In this document: piece after piece, positions 9,162 to 18,718 of the stretch
Numbering within the stretch: position 1 is the first letter of the stretch
Layout of the letters: each line of letters starts with the position of its first letter
From: CBDHEY01 sp965262305
GTDB taxonomy: Bacteria; Pseudomonadota; Gammaproteobacteria; Pseudomonadales; Cellvibrionaceae
Length of the DNA: 64,000 nt
Assembly: GCA_965262305.1 (NCBI GenBank)
Contig: CBDHEY010000004.1
Location: 1,302,001-1,366,000 of the forward strand
Direction of reading: 5' to 3'
Program-made: the position numbers and the translations under genes
The notes under the pieces: generated by a model
What the model was told of the DNA's origin: nothing
What the model saw: only the letters and a program-made list of their open reading frames with translations
Database searches by the model: none

Positions 9162-10310
9162 TTAGTCCTCGTATAAAGTGTGTGAGCTTTGCGTTGTTCT
9201 ATTTGATGCTTTGATCTTTCGCTTTCTCTTACGATCCGAGTTTTGCTGGTCTAAGGCCCATCTAACATGTTCCGCGACTAAAGGTGAGCATTGACTAACT
9301 TTATCTGAAAGTGTTTTCTTTATTTCTAGATCGCTAGGCGCGTTTCCAAGACCTATAGATAGATTTCTAAGCCATAGCTCATGCCCAATACGTCGAATCG
9401 GTGATCCCGAAGTCTTCTCTAAAAACTCCTTTTCATCCCAATTGAACAAGGTTAAGAGCTCTTGAGAGTCAAGCTTGTGCCGCGGGTGAAAATCCATTTC
9501 ATCTGTTGGTTTGGCCAATTTATTCCAAGGGCAAATAGCTTGACAGTCGTCGCAACCAAAGACTCTGTTTCCCATAGGTTCTCGAAATTCTTCAGGAATA
9601 GATGATTTGTTTTCTATTGTTAAATACGAAATACATCGTCTTGCATCCAAAACATAGGGCTTTGGAAAAGCATCAGTTGGGCACACTTTTAGACAGGCTT
9701 CGCAGTCTCCGCATTCATTGTTAGCAATCTGAGTATTGACCGGGAGCGGGAGGTTAGTGAATATTTCTCCCAAAAAAAACCAACTTCCTTCATTTTTATT
9801 AATTAGAAGTGTGTGCTTGCCAACCCAGCCAAGGCCGGATTTTCTGGCAAAAGGCCTTTCTAAAACTGGAGCACTGTCAACAAAAGGTCGTTGGTTAATA
9901 TCGTTGTGTTTATCGAAATTGTCACAATAGCTTTCGATATTTTGTGCGATCTTGGCCAGTCGCTTGCGAATAAGCTTATGGTAGTCTCGACCAAGGGCAT
10001 AACGGGATATGTAGGCTTTTTGAGGCGAAGTGAGAATTTTGATTTGTTCAGTGTTTGGAGGAAGGTAATTCATGCGAAACGAGATGATTCGGCTTGTATT
10101 AGGATGAAGCTCCGCTGGATGAATACGCTTAGTTTTGTGTTCTTCCATCCACCCCATTGATCCGTGGTAGCCTTTTTCTAGCCATTTCTCTAGGTGTTTC
10201 TCTTCGGTTTTAGCGTCTGCCAAACACACGCCGACTTGCTGAAAGCCTTGTTCAATGGCCCAGCCTTGAATTTTTTGCAAAAGTTCTTGATAGAAAAGAT
10301 CGTCTTGCAT
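9162..10310 (-). CDS. queG: Epoxyqueuosine reductase QueG
   Basis: 382 residues from ATG 10310, matching the usual 379 or so; the frame stays open upstream to a TTG at 10355 but the extra residues are not family-like. Reduces epoxyqueuosine to queuosine in tRNA, using cobalamin and two [4Fe-4S] clusters. The ferredoxin-like cysteine motifs are clear: CGDCEACLKVCP and, about 50 residues later, CDDCQAICPW. A DUF1730 N-terminal domain precedes them. Divergent from nnr with about 70 nt between starts, so the two share a promoter region. Confidence 0.95.
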   Translation of the reverse strand: MQDDLFYQELLQKIQGWAIEQGFQQVGVCLADAKTEEKHLEKWLEKGYHGSMGWMEEHKTKRIHPAELHPNTSRIISFRMNYLPPNTEQIKILTSPQKAYISRYALGRDYHKLIRKRLAKIAQNIESYCDNFDKHNDINQRPFVDSAPVLERPFARKSGLGWVGKHTLLINKNEGSWFFLGEIFTNLPLPVNTQIANNECGDCEACLKVCPTDAFPKPYVLDARRCISYLTIENKSSIPEEFREPMGNRVFGCDDCQAICPWNKLAKPTDEMDFHPRHKLDSQELLTLFNWDEKEFLEKTSGSPIRRIGHELWLRNLSIGLGNAPSDLEIKKTLSDKVSQCSPLVAEHVRWALDQQNSDRKRKRKIKASNRTTQSSHTLYED

Positions 10311-10380
10311 ATTGTTAAATATAAAGTGAAAGAATAAACATACAACCAAACACAAAAAAAATTCAACAGATCAATATCTC

Positions 10381-11946
10381 GTGCCAATTAAACCAGATTA
10401 TATTAATCCGAGCTCATCTGAATTCCTCTATTCAACTGAAGAAATTCGGCGGTTAGATAAGTTAGCGGTCGAAGTCGATAAAGTCCCAAGCCTTGTTTTG
10501 ATGAAAAGAGCAGGTAAATCTGCGTTTAATTTTATTTTACAAAAGTACCCAAAAGTATCTAGCTTAGTACTATTTTGTGGCGCAGGAAATAATGCTGGTG
10601 ATGGATTTATTATTGCAGGATTGGCGGCTAGTAGGGGCATTGACGTAAAAGTTGTGTCATTAAGAGCACCCTCTCTGTTGATTGGGGATGCTTCAAGTGC
10701 CTATGAGCATGCGCGAAATGAAGGGCTTTCTCAACTGCATATTTTTGACTCCGGCCAGTTTTGTTTTCCTGATGACATTAATCTTTCAGAAGGCGCAGTA
10801 ATTGTAGACTGTTTGCTCGGGACGGGAATAAAAGATGAAGTTCGTGAAAATTATAAACAAGCTATTCGATGGATTAATAGTCAAGAGTTGCCTGTAGTCG
10901 CTGTTGATGTTCCTAGCGGTATTTGTTGCGATTCTGGAAAGGTTTTGGGCGAGGCTGTGGTTGCACGAGACACCCTAACCTTTATTGGCCTGAAAAAAGG
11001 TTTACTGACGGGCGATGCGATTGACCATGTAGGTAATCTAGCCCTTGATGATCTTGGTGTTTCGCTAAAGGTGTTTAATCAGGTTGACCCTAAAGTACAA
11101 AAATTAAGCCTTGTTGATCTTAAAAACCGATTACCAAAGCGTTTAAATAATTCCCATAAAGGGCAATCAGGGCGATCTCTTATCATTGGAGGTAATCATG
11201 GCATGGGCGGAGCTGTTTGTATGACAGCAGAAGCTGCAGTGCGATCAGGAGCTGGTCTCGTCACGGTCGTAACACGCCAAGAAAATATTAGCGCAATGTT
11301 GGGACGAACCCCGGAACTAATGGCAAAAACGGTTGATTCGGTATCAGAGTTGGCAAATCTAATCGAAAACGTAAAATCGATAGCATTAGGGCCTGGTTTA
11401 GGTCAGGATTCCTGGGCCAAAATGCTGTTTATCTCGGGACTAAATTCAGAAGCACCAATGGTTTTAGATGCGGATGGACTAAACTTGTTGGCGTTACTCA
11501 CCAAAACTAGAGAGATAAACCCAAATGATTACAAGGCCGACTGGATTTTAACACCACATCCAGGTGAAGCTGCACGACTATTAAACATATCTACGAAGCA
11601 GGTTCAAGCAGATAGATTTGCAGCAGCGCAAGCGTTACAGGCATCATACGGAGGTACCGTAATATTAAAAGGTGCCGGGACCATTATTGCTTCAAAAAAA
11701 CAAAATAAACCCCGCTTATTTTTAACTAACCTAGGTAACCCGGGTATGGCTGTCGGTGGCATGGGCGACGTGTTGACTGGAATAATAGCTGGCTTGTTAG
11801 CTCAGGGTGTTGGTGTGCTCGACGCCGCAAGGTTGGGTGTTCTTTTACATGCAGAAGCTGGCGATATGTGCGCGCGCGAATATGGTCAGATTGGTATGCT
11901 TGCGACGGATTTGATTCCCAAGGTCAGACAGCTTATAAACAGCTAG
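10381..11946 (+). CDS. nnr: Bifunctional NAD(P)H-hydrate epimerase / ADP-dependent NAD(P)H-hydrate dehydratase
   Basis: 521 residues from a GTG start at 10381. Repairs hydrated NADH and NADPH. The N-terminal YjeF_N epimerase domain holds CGAGNNAGDGF at about 66-76; the C-terminal ribokinase-like dehydratase domain (about 235-520) holds GNPGMAVGGMGDVLTGIIAG. Full-length fusion, as in E. coli. It heads the long plus-strand run that continues with tsaE, amiB, mutL, miaA and hfq. Confidence 0.95.
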   Translation: MPIKPDYINPSSSEFLYSTEEIRRLDKLAVEVDKVPSLVLMKRAGKSAFNFILQKYPKVSSLVLFCGAGNNAGDGFIIAGLAASRGIDVKVVSLRAPSLLIGDASSAYEHARNEGLSQLHIFDSGQFCFPDDINLSEGAVIVDCLLGTGIKDEVRENYKQAIRWINSQELPVVAVDVPSGICCDSGKVLGEAVVARDTLTFIGLKKGLLTGDAIDHVGNLALDDLGVSLKVFNQVDPKVQKLSLVDLKNRLPKRLNNSHKGQSGRSLIIGGNHGMGGAVCMTAEAAVRSGAGLVTVVTRQENISAMLGRTPELMAKTVDSVSELANLIENVKSIALGPGLGQDSWAKMLFISGLNSEAPMVLDADGLNLLALLTKTREINPNDYKADWILTPHPGEAARLLNISTKQVQADRFAAAQALQASYGGTVILKGAGTIIASKKQNKPRLFLTNLGNPGMAVGGMGDVLTGIIAGLLAQGVGVLDAARLGVLLHAEAGDMCAREYGQIGMLATDLIPKVRQLINS

Positions 11947-11984
11947 ATGGGCTTTTACTCTTATTTTCAAAAATTAATATTTTA

Positions 11985-12473
11985 ATGAAAGAACTTAATT
12001 TTTATCTTGCCGACGAACAACAGACGGTATTGATCGGGCAGGCTTTTGGTAAGTTACTTGTCAGAGCTTCGGTCGTTTATTTAGAGGGTGTTTTAGGGGC
12101 GGGTAAGACAACTTTCTGCAAGGGTGTTTTATCGTCGTTTGGATATTCAGGTAAGGTTAAGAGTCCAACCTATACATTGGTTGAACCTTATCAGGTGGAA
12201 GATAAAAATATTTTTCATTTTGATTTATATCGTTTAGGCGACCCTGAAGAGCTAGAGTTTATCGGTATTCGTGACTATTTTACGGGTGACAATATTGCCT
12301 TGATTGAGTGGTGGCAAAAGGGTGTTGGATATATTCCTAATCAAGATTTTAATGTACAGTTGGAACCCAAAGGTGAAGGGCGTAAATTATCAATAATTTC
12401 AACTCAAGAAAGTGGCACCAAGGTATTAAAAGAGCTAAGCAGTTTGGATTTGGTGAAACCTCTTTTGTGCTGA
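11985..12473 (+). CDS. tsaE: tRNA threonylcarbamoyladenosine biosynthesis ATPase TsaE
   Basis: 162 residues from ATG 11985; the open frame begins earlier, inside nnr, but residues before this Met are not family-like. TsaE is the ATPase of the TsaBDE complex that makes t6A37 in ANN-decoding tRNAs. The P-loop is GVLGAGKTT (35-43), followed by the SPTYTLVEPY and FDLYRL segments typical of the family. No strong ribosome site is visible. nnr ends 38 nt upstream. Confidence 0.94.
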   Translation: MKELNFYLADEQQTVLIGQAFGKLLVRASVVYLEGVLGAGKTTFCKGVLSSFGYSGKVKSPTYTLVEPYQVEDKNIFHFDLYRLGDPEELEFIGIRDYFTGDNIALIEWWQKGVGYIPNQDFNVQLEPKGEGRKLSIISTQESGTKVLKELSSLDLVKPLLC

Positions 12474-12535
12474 TTTTTAGTTGTGTTTCATCAAGTTTTG
12501 AAATGGAATTTTTTGATTTTTAATTGCGGAAATAG

Positions 12536-13879
12536 ATGAATATGTTTAAAGCTCATGATGTGAAGCGACTAGTTTGGTTTACTGCGACCATTTTGACTTT
12601 ATTCTGCTCGTCCGGCTTTGGTGCAAATATTGATGGTGTGCGTCTTTGGCGAGCTCCCGATCATACTCGTTTAGTTTTTGATTTATCTGCGCCGGCAGAA
12701 CATACAGTTTTTAGTCTATCGAACCCAGAACGACTGGTTATAGATATTACTAATTTTAAGATAAATGCAGACTTATCTGAACTTCCAATTTCTGACACAC
12801 CGATAAAAAAGTTGCGTCATGGAGTTCGAAATAAAGAAGATTTGCGTGTTGTATTAGATCTTCGAACCCAAATAAATCCTCGAAGTTTCATTCTCAAAAA
12901 ACATGCGGGTAAACCAGATCGACTTGTTATTGATCTGTATGATTCGGCAAAACAAACAGTTAAAACTGTTGAAGCCTACACTCAAAAGTCGGAAAAAAAA
13001 CGTGATATTGTAATCGTGCTCGATGCTGGTCATGGTGGCGAAGATCCAGGTGCTATAGGACCAAACAAGGTACGAGAAAAAGATGTTGTGATGAAGATAA
13101 CGCGTCAGCTCGAATCTATGATTAATGCGGAACCTGGTTACAAGGCAAGATTGACGCGAACGGGAGACTATTATATTCCTCTGAAAAAACGCAGAAATAA
13201 GGCGAGGAAGCTGCGAGCTGATTTATTTATTTCTGTGCATGCAGACGCGTTTACCAATCCAAAAGCGCGAGGTGCTTCTGTATTTGCGCTATCGCGTCGA
13301 GGTGCTACGAGTGAATCAGCAAGATTCATCGCTTCCAGAGAAAATGAGGCAGATTTAATTGGAGGTGTTGGTGATGTGAAACTCGATAAGGTGGGGCATG
13401 ATTTAGCAGAGGTATTGGTTGATCTGTCAATGACCGCCACATTGGCAAATAGTTTGGATGTAGGAGATAAAGTTTTAAAAGAAATGGGTGGTGTGACTCG
13501 CTTACACAAACGTCATATAGAGCAAGCGGGGTTTATGGTATTGAAATCTCCTGATGTTCCTTCAATTCTTGTGGAAACGGGTTTTATTTCTAATCCCGAT
13601 GAGGCGCGTAAACTAAATACGGCACCGCATAGAAAAAAAATTGCTCGTGCTATCTTTTCCGGAGTTAAAAAGTATTTTTACGAACGACCTCCTGAAGATT
13701 CCTACATCGCTTGGCAGAAAAGCGGGGGTGGAAAAATTAAATATAAAATAGCACGTGGTGATACGTTGTCCGCTATTGCGAAAAAATATCGCATCAGTGT
13801 AAAAGAACTGAAAGAGATAAATAAGCTTAACTCCAACTCAATTAAAGTTGGACAAACACTTACTATTCCTACAAGTTAA
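12536..13879 (+). CDS. amiB: N-acetylmuramoyl-L-alanine amidase with AMIN and LysM domains
   Basis: 447 residues. Periplasmic zinc amidase that splits septal peptidoglycan during daughter-cell separation. Order: signal peptide (1 to about 30, cleavage likely after SSGFGA), AMIN domain (about 31-130), Amidase_3 domain (about 155-375) with zinc-site segment LDAGHGGEDPGA and the later VETGFISN, and a C-terminal LysM repeat (about 400-446, ARGDTLSAIAKKYRIS). The stop codon abuts the mutL start directly (TAAATG), so translation is probably coupled. Confidence 0.94.
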   Translation: MNMFKAHDVKRLVWFTATILTLFCSSGFGANIDGVRLWRAPDHTRLVFDLSAPAEHTVFSLSNPERLVIDITNFKINADLSELPISDTPIKKLRHGVRNKEDLRVVLDLRTQINPRSFILKKHAGKPDRLVIDLYDSAKQTVKTVEAYTQKSEKKRDIVIVLDAGHGGEDPGAIGPNKVREKDVVMKITRQLESMINAEPGYKARLTRTGDYYIPLKKRRNKARKLRADLFISVHADAFTNPKARGASVFALSRRGATSESARFIASRENEADLIGGVGDVKLDKVGHDLAEVLVDLSMTATLANSLDVGDKVLKEMGGVTRLHKRHIEQAGFMVLKSPDVPSILVETGFISNPDEARKLNTAPHRKKIARAIFSGVKKYFYERPPEDSYIAWQKSGGGKIKYKIARGDTLSAIAKKYRISVKELKEINKLNSNSIKVGQTLTIPTS

Positions 13880-15733
13880 ATGTTACGTTCAATTAAAAAA
13901 CTAAGTCCGCGATTGGCAAACCAAATCGCAGCTGGAGAAGTGGTTGAAAGACCCGCTTCGGTTGTTAAAGAGTTACTTGAAAATAGCCTTGATGCGGAGT
14001 CAACTCAACTAGATGTTGAGATAGAAGCCGGTGGTGCAAAACTAATCCGAATTCGTGATAACGGATCTGGTATCCAAAGAGAAGATCTTTGCCTCGCATT
14101 AAGCCGTCACGCGACGAGCAAAATATACCAGCTCGATGAATTGGAGTCTCTCTATACTTTAGGGTTTAGAGGAGAAGCCTTAGCGAGTATTAGCTCTGTA
14201 TCACGTTTAACACTAACGAGTGCTACGGAAAATGCTGATTGTGCGTGGAGCGTCAATGCTCAAGGACGTGAAATGGAAGCAGAGCTATCACCTGCAGCTC
14301 ATCCTCAGGGGACAACCGTTGAAGTAAAAGATTTGTTTTTTAATACACCTGCGAGAAAAAAATTTCTTCGTACTGAGAAAACCGAAACCAATCGTGTCGA
14401 AGATATATTAAAACGCCTTGCATTATCTCGTTTTGAAGTGGGGTTTTCGCTGAAAACAAATGGCCGAGTCATTCATACCTGGCGGCCAGCCCTCAACCTT
14501 CCAGAAAAAGAAAGGCGTGTAGCGCAAGTCTGCGGTAGCACATTTATGGAAAATGCAATCGCTATCGAAATAGAACGTTCTGGCCTACGCCTATGGGGTT
14601 GGGTGGCACTCCCCACTTTTTCAAGAAGTCAAGCGGATCTGCAGCATTTTTACGTTAACGGACGAGCGATTAAAGACAAGCTAGTGACTCACGGGATTAA
14701 ACAGGCATACCAAGATGTGCTTTATCACGGACGACATCCCGCGTATGTGCTCTATCTAGAATTGGATCCTGCCTATGTTGATGTGAATGTACATCCAACA
14801 AAGCATGAAGTCAGGTTTAGAGATAGCCGTCTAGTCCATGACTTTTTGTTTAGCAGTTTGCATAAGGCCCTTGCGGATGTGCGACCTAACGATATAGCGC
14901 AAACGCATGATAGTGAAGGCGAGAATCAAGAAGAAGTCGCGGTGGCTGCACCTACACAAGCTAAGTTGGGGTTGGTTAATAAGCCTGAACGTCAGCAATA
15001 CTCGTCGCTGTTTAATCGTGGTGATAGTCCTGCTGTGAGTGAGGCCATAGGCCACTATAAAAAACTGATTTCGCCTGATCTATCGTACCTTAATACGGCG
15101 CCAGATGGCGCCAATTCAAATTTTTCACCGGATGTTGACGACAGCGAACCGCCTCCTTTGGGCTTTGCAATTGCGCAATTAAAAGGAATTTATATTCTTG
15201 CTGAAAATGCAACGGGATTAATTATTGTTGATATGCATGCAGCGGCAGAAAGAATCACTTACGAAAAGATAAAACAAGAGCATGCTTCCCACGCAATTCA
15301 ATCGCAGCCATTACTTGTGCCTCAGTCAATTGCTGTCAGTGAAAAAGAGGCAAAGTATGCAGTGGATAACGCGAGTGTATTTGACAAATTGGGTTTTTTG
15401 CTTGAATTAGCTGGGCCTGAAACGGTTTTAATACGTCAAATTCCCGTTATCCTCCAAGCTGCAAATGTTGAAGCACTCGTGCGAGATGTGCTTTCTGATT
15501 TAATTGAATTCGGAACCAGTGCAAGAATTGAAAACAGTGTCAATGAGGTTTTATCTACTATGGCATGCCATGGTTCAGTAAGAGCAAATCGAAAGCTCTC
15601 CATTGCTGAAATGAATGCGCTTTTGCGTGATATGGAAGAGACTGAACGCAGTGGCCAATGCAATCATGGGCGTCCCACATGGACTCAGTTAAGTTTATCA
15701 GAACTCGATAAGCTATTTTTGCGCGGCCAATAA
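13880..15733 (+). CDS. mutL: DNA mismatch repair protein MutL (endonuclease type)
   Basis: 617 residues. N-terminal GHKL ATPase with ELLENSLDAES, DNGSGI and GFRGEALASI; acidic linker around 340-420; C-terminal dimerisation domain. The C-terminal domain holds DMHAAAERITYE starting at D451, which fits the metal-binding endonuclease motif D(Q/M)HAxxExxxxE known from PMS2 and from MutL of bacteria lacking MutH. So this MutL probably nicks DNA itself (known of the family; not tested here). Start is adjacent to the amiB stop; miaA follows after 3 nt. Confidence 0.96.
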   Translation: MLRSIKKLSPRLANQIAAGEVVERPASVVKELLENSLDAESTQLDVEIEAGGAKLIRIRDNGSGIQREDLCLALSRHATSKIYQLDELESLYTLGFRGEALASISSVSRLTLTSATENADCAWSVNAQGREMEAELSPAAHPQGTTVEVKDLFFNTPARKKFLRTEKTETNRVEDILKRLALSRFEVGFSLKTNGRVIHTWRPALNLPEKERRVAQVCGSTFMENAIAIEIERSGLRLWGWVALPTFSRSQADLQHFYVNGRAIKDKLVTHGIKQAYQDVLYHGRHPAYVLYLELDPAYVDVNVHPTKHEVRFRDSRLVHDFLFSSLHKALADVRPNDIAQTHDSEGENQEEVAVAAPTQAKLGLVNKPERQQYSSLFNRGDSPAVSEAIGHYKKLISPDLSYLNTAPDGANSNFSPDVDDSEPPPLGFAIAQLKGIYILAENATGLIIVDMHAAAERITYEKIKQEHASHAIQSQPLLVPQSIAVSEKEAKYAVDNASVFDKLGFLLELAGPETVLIRQIPVILQAANVEALVRDVLSDLIEFGTSARIENSVNEVLSTMACHGSVRANRKLSIAEMNALLRDMEETERSGQCNHGRPTWTQLSLSELDKLFLRGQ

Positions 15734-15736
15734 TTT

Positions 15737-16693
15737 ATGAAGCCGCTTGCCATTGCATTGATGGGGCCTACAGCATCAGGTAAAACAGATTTAGCAATCT
15801 CTTTACGAGAAAAATTAAACGTAGAGATCGTAAGCGTCGATTCTGCAATGGTTTATCGTGGTCTCGACATTGGTGCTGCAAAACCGTCACAAGATGAGCT
15901 TAGACAGGCTCCGCATCGTCTGATAGACATTCGAGACCCTGTTGAAGCCTACTCTGCGGCCGAATTTTGTAAAGACGCGACAGTTGAAATTCGCGAAATT
16001 GTAGAGTCTGGAGGAATTCCATTACTTGTTGGTGGAACCATGATGTACTTTAAATCGCTCCTAGAAGGACTTTCGGATTTACCCGTCGCTGATGATATAG
16101 TCCGAGAACAAATAAACCAAGAGGCGGCTGAACACGGTTGGCCATATATTCATTCTCTTTTGAAGCAGGTTGATCCTGATTCAGCAGCAAATATTCATCC
16201 AAATCATTCTCAGCGGCTTTCTAGAGCATTAGAGGTTTTTCGTATAACGGGTATGCCTATCTCTAGGTTACAAGGAAATCTAGTAGGTGGCCTTTTTGAT
16301 GATTATCAATGGATACAATTAGCTATTGCTCCGCTTGACCGCAGTGTCTTGCATGAAAGAATAGAGAAGCGTTTTTTGAAGATGCTTGAACTTGGCATGA
16401 TTAATGAGGTCAAGAGTTTAATGCAAAGGCAAGATCTTCATAAAGATTTACCTGCTATTCGGTCCGTTGGGTATCGTCAAGTTTGGGAATATCTTGAAGG
16501 CGCCTATAGCTATGGGGAAATGATTGAAAAAGGTGTCGCAGCGACGCGACAATTGGCGAAGCGTCAACTTACTTGGTTGCGATCCTGGCAAAATTTAAAT
16601 TGGATCTATACTCAAAGTAAGGAAGAAATATTGCTAACTAATGAAGAAATTCTCGATAAATCCTTGAAATTTATTCAGATGAAAGCAATATAA
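15737..16693 (+). CDS. miaA: tRNA dimethylallyltransferase
   Basis: 318 residues. Adds the isopentenyl group to A37 of tRNAs that read UNN codons. P-loop GPTASGKTDLA at 9-19, then the DSAMVYRGLDIGAAKP segment that binds the prenyl donor. mutL ends 3 nt upstream; hfq starts 153 nt downstream. mutL-miaA-hfq-hflX is the classic gammaproteobacterial superoperon, which usually has internal promoters before hfq. Confidence 0.97.
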   Translation: MKPLAIALMGPTASGKTDLAISLREKLNVEIVSVDSAMVYRGLDIGAAKPSQDELRQAPHRLIDIRDPVEAYSAAEFCKDATVEIREIVESGGIPLLVGGTMMYFKSLLEGLSDLPVADDIVREQINQEAAEHGWPYIHSLLKQVDPDSAANIHPNHSQRLSRALEVFRITGMPISRLQGNLVGGLFDDYQWIQLAIAPLDRSVLHERIEKRFLKMLELGMINEVKSLMQRQDLHKDLPAIRSVGYRQVWEYLEGAYSYGEMIEKGVAATRQLAKRQLTWLRSWQNLNWIYTQSKEEILLTNEEILDKSLKFIQMKAI

Positions 16694-16846
16694 TGTCAAT
16701 GGAGCTTGTCTCCGTTAGCTATTTTATTCAATTTTTATGCTTATGCTTACCTAATGCCTTGGTTTGGGGCTAAAAAAGATCATTTCTGGCTTTTTGTCAT
16801 TTATTAGGTCGGTTTTTTTTATAATTCTTATACGAAGGAGAATAAC

Positions 16847-17107
16847 ATGTCAAAAGGGCACACGTTACAAGACCCTTATCTAAACGTCTTGCGCAAAGAA
16901 CGTATCCCCGTTTCTATATACCTGGTTAATGGTATAAAGCTTCAAGGACAAGTTGAATCGTTTGACCAATTTGTAATTGTTCTTAAAAACACAGTTAGCC
17001 AAATGGTATATAAGCACGCAATTTCTACGGTTGTCCCTGCGCGACCAGTGAGAGTTCCGATGCTAAATCCAGAGGCCGGTGGCGAAGAGGCTCCTGCGGA
17101 AGATTAA
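16847..17107 (+). CDS. hfq: RNA chaperone Hfq
   Basis: 86 residues. Hexameric Sm-like protein that pairs small RNAs with mRNAs. The Sm1 region (about 20-45, VSIYLVNGIKLQGQVESFD) and the Sm2 signature YKHAISTVVP are intact. The C-terminal tail is short and acidic (ending EEAPAED), much shorter than in E. coli and close to the Pseudomonas form. A strong AAGGAG precedes the ATG. hflX starts 13 nt after the stop. Confidence 0.98.
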   Translation: MSKGHTLQDPYLNVLRKERIPVSIYLVNGIKLQGQVESFDQFVIVLKNTVSQMVYKHAISTVVPARPVRVPMLNPEAGGEEAPAED

Positions 17108-17119
17108 TCGGAGAAGTCG

Positions 17120-18418
17120 TTGTTTTTTGATCGCCCCGATACGGGAGAGCTTGCTGTACTTGTTCATTTGCAGCTTGCACACCACAAGGAGACTAATGAT
17201 CTACGTGAGTTTGAAGAGTTGGTGCTGTCTGCCGGGGGAGATCCTGTGGCGCTACTTTCTGGAAAGAGAGATGTGCCTCATGCAAAATACTTTGTAGGAA
17301 CTGGTAAAGTAGAAGAACTTAGACAAATGGTTCAAGAAAACCAGGCAGAAATTGTGATTTTCAATCACGAGCTTTCGCCTAGTCAAGAGCGTAATTTGGA
17401 AAGTTTTCTTAAATGCCGGGTTTTGGATCGAACGGGTCTAATCCTAGATATTTTTGCACAACGGGCGAGAACTCACGAAGGTAAGCTCCAGGTTGAACTG
17501 GCTCAGTTACACCATATGTCCACACGTTTAATTCGCGGTTGGACTCACTTGGAGCGTCAAAAAGGTGGAATTGGTATGCGCGGTCCTGGTGAAACTCAGT
17601 TAGAGACAGACCGACGCTTACTAAGGGGTAAAATTAAAACCATTGGGCAGCGTTTAGAAAAAGTTCGTAAACAGCGAGAACAAAGCAGAAGAGCGAGGAA
17701 CAGGGCTGAAATTCCTACAGTCTCCCTTGTAGGCTATACTAATGCAGGCAAGTCAACGCTGTTTAATTCAATTACCGCTTCTGATGTTTATGCTGAAGAT
17801 AAGTTATTCGCAACCCTTGATCCAACGATGAGAAGAATAGAGCTGGATGATTATGGCGGCGCTGTTTTAGCCGACACCGTTGGATTTATTAGTAATCTCC
17901 CACATCGGCTAGTTGATGCTTTTCGAGCGACTTTAGAAGAAGCTGCAAATTCTGATTTATTACTCCATGTAGTTGACTGTGCAGATGAAAATCGTTCAAG
18001 AAATATTCATCAGGTTAATCTTGTATTAGAGGAAATTGGTGCAAGTGATTTGCCGCAGCTTTTGGTATACAACAAAATTGATTTGATAGAGGGCAAAGAA
18101 TCAAAGATTGATTACAATTCAGAAGGCGTTCCTGAAGCTGTCTGGTTGTCAGCAAAAAGTCACAATGGACTAGACATATTGTCTGAAGTGATTTCTAACA
18201 TGGTGGGAGAGGACATGTTTCATGATACTCTGTCATTAAAACCCCGACTATCGGGGTTAAGATCCAAGTTTTATCGATTAAATGCTGTAATCAATGAATC
18301 ATATGATGAACAAGGTTGTTGTCAGCTGGAAATTCGTTTACCAAAAGTAGAGTTAAATAAAATTATATCGGCGGAGAACATAAGTCATTCAGATCTTGGA
18401 CTGGGAACGACTAAATAA
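17120..18418 (+). CDS. hflX: Ribosome-rescue GTPase HflX
   Basis: 432 residues from a TTG start at 17120, supported by GGAG at 17110-17113 and by the family-typical N terminus (FDRPDTGELAVLVH); no ATG is available. Splits stalled or stressed ribosomes. The N-terminal nucleotide-binding domain is followed by a coiled segment and the G domain: G1 GYTNAGKST near residue 205, G3 DTVGF, G4 NKID. Directly follows hfq, so probably co-transcribed with it. Confidence 0.95.
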   Translation: MFFDRPDTGELAVLVHLQLAHHKETNDLREFEELVLSAGGDPVALLSGKRDVPHAKYFVGTGKVEELRQMVQENQAEIVIFNHELSPSQERNLESFLKCRVLDRTGLILDIFAQRARTHEGKLQVELAQLHHMSTRLIRGWTHLERQKGGIGMRGPGETQLETDRRLLRGKIKTIGQRLEKVRKQREQSRRARNRAEIPTVSLVGYTNAGKSTLFNSITASDVYAEDKLFATLDPTMRRIELDDYGGAVLADTVGFISNLPHRLVDAFRATLEEAANSDLLLHVVDCADENRSRNIHQVNLVLEEIGASDLPQLLVYNKIDLIEGKESKIDYNSEGVPEAVWLSAKSHNGLDILSEVISNMVGEDMFHDTLSLKPRLSGLRSKFYRLNAVINESYDEQGCCQLEIRLPKVELNKIISAENISHSDLGLGTTK

Positions 18419-18597
18419 AAAAACAATTAACTGGTTCTTTCTATGCTGGCTAATACAAAAGTCAAGTCAATCTCATAATTGGTAAAGACTTAATTTTCAT
18501 ATCTATGTAATTAAAAAATCGGCCAATAGCTAAATTATTCGGTTGAAAAAGCGCTGTTAGCCGCAATATGTCAAAAATAATTGCAGTTAAAAATGGG

Positions 18598-18617
18598 CGT
18601 AAACCTTAAGGTTAACG
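18598..18617. promoter_or_regulatory. Near-perfect 20-bp palindrome upstream of hflK
   Basis: Centred between 18607 and 18608; the core AACCTTAAGGTT is perfect and the outer bases CGT/ACG also pair, with one mismatched position per arm. It lies about 100 bp before hflK in the 300-bp gap between hflX and hflK (18419-18718), which otherwise shows nothing I can name. It could be an operator, but no regulator is recognised. Confidence 0.3.
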
Positions 18618-18718
18618 TATATTTTTACTTTAGTGAAAAGAACTACTAATGAAAAAAAGCTGGATGCGATTTTTCATAACATAGAAACCCTTACAATTAA
18701 ATGATGCGGAGACGTCCT

